Below, piece by piece: positions 46,801 to 55,800 of a stretch of 64,000 nucleotides of DNA. A program made the translations under genes and the position numbers. The stretch is taken from NCBI GenBank assembly GCA_033032175.1, contig CM065321.1:16080501-16144500 (forward strand). Reading direction: 5' to 3'. The notes under the pieces were generated by a model that saw only the letters and a list, made by a program, of their open reading frames with translations, was not told the origin of the DNA and searched no databases. The stretch's first letter is position 1; each line of letters opens with the position of its first letter. The DNA is from Saturnia japonica (Eukaryota; Arthropoda; Insecta; Lepidoptera; Saturniidae).

Positions 46801-49800
46801 AGTTCGCGACTTCATTGCAACTACGGCAACAGCCCAAGCCGAGGTTCGGTCACTCTTGAGCATGTTGCCACGCTTTCTCGGCTGAGTGATTCAAGCGCTC
46901 GTCCCCAAGACACGGTGAAGCTGTAAAAGCTGTCTGAGGCTCCAGGGCCCTTACGGCTAATAGTCAGTTCTTAAAAAAACCTTCCTTTTTCGCAGTCTGG
47001 TAAAAATCACTCTCATAATGTTTTTCATAACGCACCTAAATAAGTATACATTCATAACGACATGGCAGATTAATGTCTAGACAAAAACTCGAGTAAAAAC
47101 ATAGTATGATAATGGTGTTGCAGTTGTACAACATGTGGCTGTCGCTCGTCGGTTCGATGCTCTGCGTGGCCATCATGTTTGTTATATCGTGGAGCACCGC
47201 GCTCGTCACGTTCGCTTTCCTCCTCGGGCTGTACTTGCTCGTCTCCTATAGGAAACCAGGTTACAACTACACATGTATTTCTTTTCTATAATATTATATG
47301 GCCGCTCCAGACTCACGCCGTGAACACCCGTGAAAGGGCGTGAACGCAGGTGTGGATGGATTTCACGCCTGTCCACGGAGTTCACGCCTCTTCGCGCCTC
47401 GGTTTCCGTTCTGATTTGTTATTTTGTGTCCGCGTTAAAGGGTTTACGGCCGCACACATTCACGGCGTCGCAGTTCAACTCGTTATAAATTGAACATGCT
47501 AAACAAGTAACACTGTATTGTAATAATTAATTATAATTATGGTATTATTATGGTAGGTGTATCATGTTAAAATAAAAATGTCTAAAACATAATTAACTCC
47601 TTCTGTTGCGACGTGTACTCGTTATCCACCATCTGCTTTTTTATTGTTTGTTTTGTATCTTTATTAAGCAAATTATTATAAAATGCCTGTGTACATAGAT
47701 TTAAAGACGCAGCAGCTGAAGTTACGTCTATTTAGTACGAGTGCGTGAACCCGACTGTGAATATTGAGAGTGTGGAGAGTAGTTCACGTCGCGCTGAGTT
47801 CACGGCGTGAATTCTCGCCGCGACTTCACGGCACGTGTCTGGAGCGGCTAATAAGTTATTTTTGACTATATAATTATATTTGGGGTGGAAAATAAATAAA
47901 AGCAATTCAATAGTAATTTAAAAAATCATGTCTTCTGATATATCAAACTAACGACCGCATGGATGGCAACGCATGACCGAATGTGGTAACATGATAAGCC
48001 TAGAGCGACTTGCTCTCAAGTGCAGCTTCTAACATACCTATAGGTGCTTGACGAAAAGATTTTTAACGTGAGGATGATAACTAGCCATGCCTAGTGCCAT
48101 GTATATATTATACAATCCGAGAGTTATTTTTATAAATGTTGTAGACGTGAACTGGGGTTCGACGACTCAAGCGCAGACTTACAAAACAGCTCTTGCCGGT
48201 GTTCACCATCTCAACAGAATCACGGAACACGTTAAGAATTACAGGTAAAATTAATGTGTAGTGAGTCAAAATCAAAATCATCTTTATTAAATTTAGGCCC
48301 TAAGAAGGCACTTATGAACGTCAAAACACTACTGCCGGTTCGGAAAACATCCCAGACATCGAGAAGAACCGGTAATTATTATTTTTATACTTAAATTACA
48401 GGTAAATTATTTTTATATACAAGTTCAGATTAGTGATACGCCCTAAAGAATGCCGTTTTATTTTTACTTTTTCCCATAAAAAATACGCAAAATGAAAGAC
48501 TTAGAATATAAGTCTATAAATATTCCTGTTGCCGGACAGGGGAAGCACAGCAATAATGGGCAAGAACAGAAGTTAAAGTTGTAATTGCGATGACAATGGT
48601 CGTGGGTTGTCGGTAACCGTGTCGGTAACCTTCAGAATGCCTTGACATTCCTCGGGACACTTCGACATTCTTCGGGATGCAGAGGGAAGACAGCGCCCAC
48701 GAATCGCCCGCATCGTTCATAATCTTAAAAGATGCCTCGGAATGGCTAAGGTTACCGCGGTATTGTTACCGTCAGTGTGCGCTTACATATACCGCTATTG
48801 GATGCCGGCCTTATAATTTATCTTTTTCATTTTTCCCATACCATTTTGTACAATAATAAATTTTCTCGAAGCGTACGGGTTTCCTCGCCATGGTAGGTAA
48901 GTATGGAATATAATTTTTTTTTACTTTCAGACCGCAAATATTGGTGCTTACCGGTTTCCCAGGAGAGCGGCCGATGTTGACAGATTTCGCTTACCTACTC
49001 ACTAAGGGGTTGTCACTGATGCTATGCGGGCATATAGTTCAGGTGAATAGGTGTTCAGTTTCGATCGATGACTTGTTTTGTAGATTAGTGGTATAGTAGT
49101 AAGTAGCTAAATAAGAACAATGTTGTAAAATCGAATTATACCCCCACACGTGTAACCTATTCATTGATACCATTCCAATGAGGTCAAACACGACATCTCT
49201 GCTGTAAGTTGGTGAGGAGTTAAGTGTCCTGCAGATCCCAGATGGTGCTGCAGCATTAGCTCAAGGTTACCATGTTCTTCTAATATCGTTGAAGTAATAG
49301 AATACCAAATTTAAACTCGATCAGACCTGTCGACGATGCTCATATTTAAATATCTCCTAAAAAGCGCTGATAATCTTCAAGCGGCTGAACCGATTTTTTG
49401 AATCATGGCTAAGAACAATCTGGTACAGGTCGCACATTCAATATAAGTTCAATTGTCTGTGAGCTACGAAGCCACTGACAGACACACACGTTAAACTTAT
49501 GACATCCCTCTTTTTGTGTCAGGTGTCAAAAAGGACTTCAAGATCTTGCAAGAAGTTTGATAGCGTCGTTAAACGTATAAAATAGACCATTTATATTTTT
49601 TTTTAAATATCATTCTCTTATAACTTATATTTTCTTTTATGCTACTTAAATAAATGTATCTCTCATGCTTTTTATTTTTCCCTAAAACTCGGGTAAACCT
49701 TCAAAATAGTAACCTGGCATTTTTTCTTAATTAGTGTGGTTTTTTTTGGTTAGTTTTCTTTTATTCGTTGAATAGTTAGCATATGTTTATTACAGTTGCG

Positions 49801-52800
49801 ATAGATTAATCGATTAAATCAATCGATAAAAAAGTTATCTACCTCTCATCTTTGTCGTACTGTGAAGCTGTGTCCCGAACAGTGTGTTCCCTCCTTCCTA
49901 CAACATGGAATCCTTTAAATTTACAATAGATAATAGATCCCACGGTGGTCACCGTTGTTGGATTGCACTGTGCTTACCATCAGTACAAAACATTGTCTAT
50001 ATAAATCGTACGCAATGTACTTTTCAAAATGGGCCAATAATTTGATTGGAGGATCGCAGTTGCCAAAAACCTAAAGCAATTGAATCTTTTTTTATGCGCA
50101 CGCGCCGGGGTACCAACACTATTGCTGAAATAAATCAAGTTAAAAAACTGTGAATCTGGTGGTTTCCAAATGCTCTGAACCTGACCTCATCAGAACTGAT
50201 GAATGATTGTGTGAGGAGTACTACGATAAAAAAACATCAATATATTTGTAAGTGAAATAAATAGAGAAATTATATTTCTTTCAGGGTTCCGTAAGTCACA
50301 GAACTCGAGAAGCGTTATCGAATAGAGCATACCAATGGTTTTCGAAGCGTAAGATAAAGGCTTTCTATACTATCGTAGATGACTTCGGTGTTAAGGACGG
50401 AACCAGCGCCTTGCTTCAGGCAAGTGGGCTAGGCAAACTCATGCCTAATATTCTCATGATGGGTTTCAAACAAGACTGGCAGACGTGCGAGAGGCAAGAC
50501 ATTGTCGACTACGTAGAGGTCATGCAGTGAGTATCCAGCGCCCGATTCTAGTTAATAGGTTTTTAAATGGATTCTAATTTGTAATAACCTAAAAAATCAA
50601 CCTATAAAAATAAATAAAATTGAAGAGTAACTTAGGCTCCTTTTTATAGAAAAAGAAATTTGGTTTCGCACAAGTTTAATAATAATCATTTTTATCTTTA
50701 AAATATCCGGCGGGTGACCTTCATGAGCGGAAGTGGGGTCAACACAATACTGACATTTTGTAGTCTACGCGACAGGAGCCGCGGGCACAGCCAGTACTGA
50801 ATATACTTAGATATTTCAGGGAATTGAACTCCAGCTACAGATGAATGAATCAGTATGATCAAACTATAGCGTGGTGTTAGCTTTTTTAAATGTCCACCTT
50901 TTTTAGCTACCTCCTCCCTTAATTTGAAAAATCGATTGTTAAGCATTATTGTTAAGTTCCAGCAGCTGCATTTAAGGATCAGTCCTTCTATGCTTAGCGT
51001 GATACTATTTTGGGCCACATTTATAAAGGACATAACTATAAAGACAGAAGACACTTAAACTGTCAAGTTTCATGCAAATAATTCGTCAGCCAATAAGAGG
51101 CTGTCGTTTAGACTGATCATGAAAACTGACCGATCCCACTGTTATGAAATGAGATAACTTCGTCGAGACTTCAAAGTAGATTATGAAGTAAATGCCTTTT
51201 TCAGTAAAGCCCTTGACGTGCATCTGGCTATTGCAGTATTACGCGTCGAAGGTGGGCAGTACACAACCGAAGCTCTTGATGACGATCTCCAATCTTATTT
51301 GAAAGATATGAACGCTAAAGATTTTACCGCTTTTTCACGTAAGTTACCCCTTTTCGACTAAAATACGCGGTGGTGGTTTCAAAATATGTTATTAATTTTT
51401 GGGACTTCAGAGTTAGACCCAATATTTGTAGAAACATCTTGATCATTGGTCTGGTATTTTGGGCAATATTTGATTTGATAATCTTAAACACCCATGTTCA
51501 TATAACACTTTAACATGGTATATACATAGATTTCGGGTTCGGGTTCATTTTCATTGACTTCCGAATTAAAAGCATTACAATTTTTTTATGCAAGAGTTGG
51601 CTAAATATACCTTTAGTTGGTGGTAATCCTTTTCTCTGATTGTCGACAACTCATCCCCTGAGGGCGATATAGAAGAGATTATAAATCACATGATTCCCAA
51701 AATGTGGCAGATGGAAAGTCCTATAAAGAGTCCAAGTTGTCCTACAAAACTTTCGCTCATTTTTTTTTCCGAATACGTTCTGTAAGTATTTGATTAGGGT
51801 TGCCTTTCGTCCCGATATATCGGGATTGTCGACGTCATTACGTTCTCTGTGCCGGCGTCCCAACAAAGCATTATTAAGTCTCGATTATCCGTTCGGTCAC
51901 GACTTTCCAAAAACTCTCGTCAAATTACTTGACCACGCTGGGGAAGGAAGAAAAAAGTATGTAAATTATGAACGAGGGTTGTTTTCAAACAGCATTTGGA
52001 GGACAAAGTTGAGTCGGGAGAGTAGAAATAAATTAATTCTGCGTTAGATATATGGATTCACTTATTATATGAAACAAAAAATCATTAAAGAAAATGCCAT
52101 AATTATACGAATATTTGTTTGCGTTAGCTGACCACAACGCCAGCGTGGAAAGGCTATTTTCATTAATATCGAGCCAGTAAACAGATGAACAAAAATCAAC
52201 TACTGCTGGAGACTATATAGTTAATATTATTTCAATACCAAATAAACTTGACATGGTCGGAGTTTTACAAATATGTAAAAATGCAATAAGAATTACTTAG
52301 GACTGTAAAGCCTTCAGCAAAGTAAGATCGAGATATGACTAACACTGCATACATTTTATCAATAACTAAATATTATTATTTATTTTTTTCTATTTGCGTG
52401 TCGACGAGAGCCTAGCAATATAAGGCAAACCCTATAAATATACTTTACCTATACCTTCAATACGATTTGAACGTCCTTGTCAACTCTCGACTTGATTAAA
52501 CAGCCTTCCATGCGAATTATAATTAAATATTTAAAAAAAAACCTAAGGTCAGGTCACTTTCATAAAATACATTTATCACTCCGGTAAAGGTGGATTAAGA
52601 ATTGACCCTGGTATACCATCAGCTGATATCATTTCAAGTGTTGCTTTGTGATATGTAATAAATTAACTTTATTGCGTGTCATATGCCATCCATGAGCTTA
52701 TTCCCAGGTTCGATGGGAGATAGCTACAAAGACAAGTCGTGTGAGAGTCTCAACACCCAGTCCAGAGGTCAGTATCGATACTAATTTCATCTTAACTTTA

Positions 52801-55800
52801 ACATTAACCCGTATGTTTTGAGTTTGTCTCTATTTATTGTTATGACGTCATAGATATCGATACCGTAGATAAATAATATTAAAATGGTACATGGTAGGGA
52901 CGTGTCAGCTCCAACGAGTGGGTGGAGTTTTTTAACTGACTTCAACAAAAGACGAGATGTTAATCAATTCGAATGTATCTATTTTTTAATGGATGTTTAG
53001 CCATAATCTTTGTTTATGAATCGATTTGGATGATTATTTTTTTATTAGATAAAGGATACCTCAAGGGTGACCCCATTTTAATTTTATGAGTATTGGACCT
53101 TGAACTTCGAAAAATACACCAGGGAACTCTTCAAAACCATTAAAGTTGTTTTTTTGTTGTTAAAAATTGCTTTGTTAAAAAGCGATTGTCTTGGAAAGTT
53201 AGAATATTATGTTTAAATTATAATAATATTTTCTAGTTTGTAGTTTTTTATGACAAAATTCCCTAAAATAAATTTGTGTAGTAACGTCGATAATATGAGG
53301 CGAAAATATCGAAAACATATTTTATGCCTTAGAATTGTGGTGATGTGATTACAAAAACAGTATAAGGAGCAACACAGACTTCATTATTTTAATTTCAAGT
53401 TTACAATTATTGACATTAGTTTTAGAGACAAAGCGTACGCGTTCGTCTTGTTGTCTTGATGAATGAAGATATTGCGATTTTTTATTTATTTCTAAGTTTC
53501 TAAGTATGATATCTAAGGAAAATTAATCAAAATCTTTCCAGTAGTTTTTGCGTGACGCACGCGCAACGACAAACTTCTGTCATTTTATTTATAGATTAAA
53601 ATAATACTTATGTATTTATGAAAGGTATATAACATGTAGAATAAATTTATTATTTTATAGGTAGCAGTTTATCTGACGTATCGATGGGCTCACCACACAT
53701 GGTCAGGGCTGTCACAACTGAACCAAGTGCTACAACCGACAAAGATTCTACAAAGAATAATATCAAAGAAAGGTATTAATGCTACTGTATCGAAGGTGGA
53801 CAAATCGAATTCTAGTTTTTATTAGTGTTCAATAAATACTGATTTAAAAAAACAATTAATCGATTAAATACTGATTGTGTTGTAGTACCGTATTAATAAT
53901 GTTACAACCATTGGTAGTAAAATGCCGTTATCTTTCGCGTAAATTTTTTATTCGTACTCAAAAATACAAATCCGAAAAACATCTCGAGTCACAAATAATG
54001 TCTTTTTTTCTACATCATTTGATGTTTTTACTTCGCTTGCAAAAATAGAACTGTCTTCGTTCAGATACGGCTCGCTTATATACTCAAATAAGACGATCGT
54101 GAAATCACTAGAAAGTACTTCAACTTGTAAACAGATTGTAAACAACATGAGTAATCGCTTTTAAAAGAAGTGAATCGTTCTAGTGTTAGATCATTATTTT
54201 GTTGACGCAATTTGAGCGATAAGGTCTTTGTATGTCTGAAGAAAAATAATACTTTCACGAACCTCTGACAACATACTCGATTTTTCGATTAGATTCTAGA
54301 CGATTCCACAGACTTCGAGAGTGGTGATTTCTTTCTATTTTTAGACAGATCGTATCAATAATATAAACTAGTCGTTTTTTATTAAAGTTAGTTAGAATCT
54401 GTTTCTCTCTTTATGCTACTTCAGATTTGTTACTAAGAAAATCTCTCTCAGTAAAAACTGAAATGACAGGATTTTATTTCCATTTCCTTTTGTCTACAGT
54501 ACTTTCTTTACATTTTTTAACATTATTAGTATTATTTTCTTTGAATCTATATACTATATCTTACATATAAGTTTATAAGTATCGATATATACTTAAGATA
54601 TTGATAACAGATGTGTGTGTTGAGTTTTTCGCAACACAGTAAATATTGGAAATAAAGTATTTTCACAAAATTGTATTTTTCTGCAAAAGTATATTTATTG
54701 TAAATACGGTAGGATACGTTATTATAAAGTATGGTTGGCAATCCTAAAGTATGAATAGTTCGTGCGCGACCTTCCTACGTCGGACGCCGGCGGGGACGAG
54801 GTAGGACACCATGCTACAGTATGCTTACACAGTCGACCCCGTTATTGTCTGTAGTACCTTGCCTCTATCAAAGTCTGTTGCCACACTTGCCACATAGGAC
54901 GATCGCGCACGAACTTGTCGCATTATAATACATGGAAACTTTTTCTTTTGGTAAGTAATTGTGCATTGGATAATCGGGTCATGTGTTCTTCCTGTTGTAC
55001 GGAGATATAAAAGGTATTAATAAAAGTTTGGCGTTCAGAAGTGGGATAGGCAATGCGGTGCGCCGCGCGCTGCGTTCGAGCGGAGCACGTCGTGCTTCCT
55101 CCTTCACTTCGGTTGAACAGTTCACTCGTCGACAAGCCGGTACTGTTGACGTATGGTGGCTATACGACGATGGAGGTAACTTTCTCTTCTAACTTGAATT
55201 TTAAATTTGAACTTTTTTATGCCTCGGTGGTGACAAATAATAACATAGAAAAAAAAAACCAGGACTGACGCTGCTGTTGCCGTACATATTGTCGACGCGA
55301 CGCGCCTGGTCATCCTCTCCGCTCCGAGTCTTCACTCTAGCAAATAAGAACACAGAGTTAGAAATAGAAGAGAGGAAGTGAGTTATTTGTTTAATAACAT
55401 GTTTATTCATGATATGCGACTTAAAAGGCCAGTAGGCAATTCTATATTTATGTACAGAACAAAGTGACTACGCATTTTGGGTAAAAAATATTTGCAATTG
55501 AAATTCCGGTGGTCAGTATATTCACGAAAAGCTTTTTTTTATGGTAGCACTGTGACTGATTTTAAACACTACAATCTACAAATAACTAGAGATCGGCAAG
55601 CCATCGTTGCCTGCAAGCCTTTCAGCAGTATGGGTCGATGAACACACCTTGACTTTTTCTAATGCTTTACTCATAGATTTGTTGCTTGATAGTGCGCATG
55701 CGTACACTTGTCTTATTCTTTCGCGCTTATCTATCTTTAGCGGAAGTGAAGAACAGAGAGTAAAGTTCCTCATCCGCCATAGAAAAGGGAGGATCCTCCG

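Noticed and set aside
50698..51054. A 118-codon minus-strand frame in intron 16
   Set aside because: It overlaps a degraded Helitron-like fragment read in the opposite sense and has no family similarity that I recognise.
54983..55038. ATG-initiated upstream extension of exon 20
   Set aside because: The upstream part is not conserved and a phase-compatible acceptor lies at 55038, so internal splicing is more likely than an alternative start.
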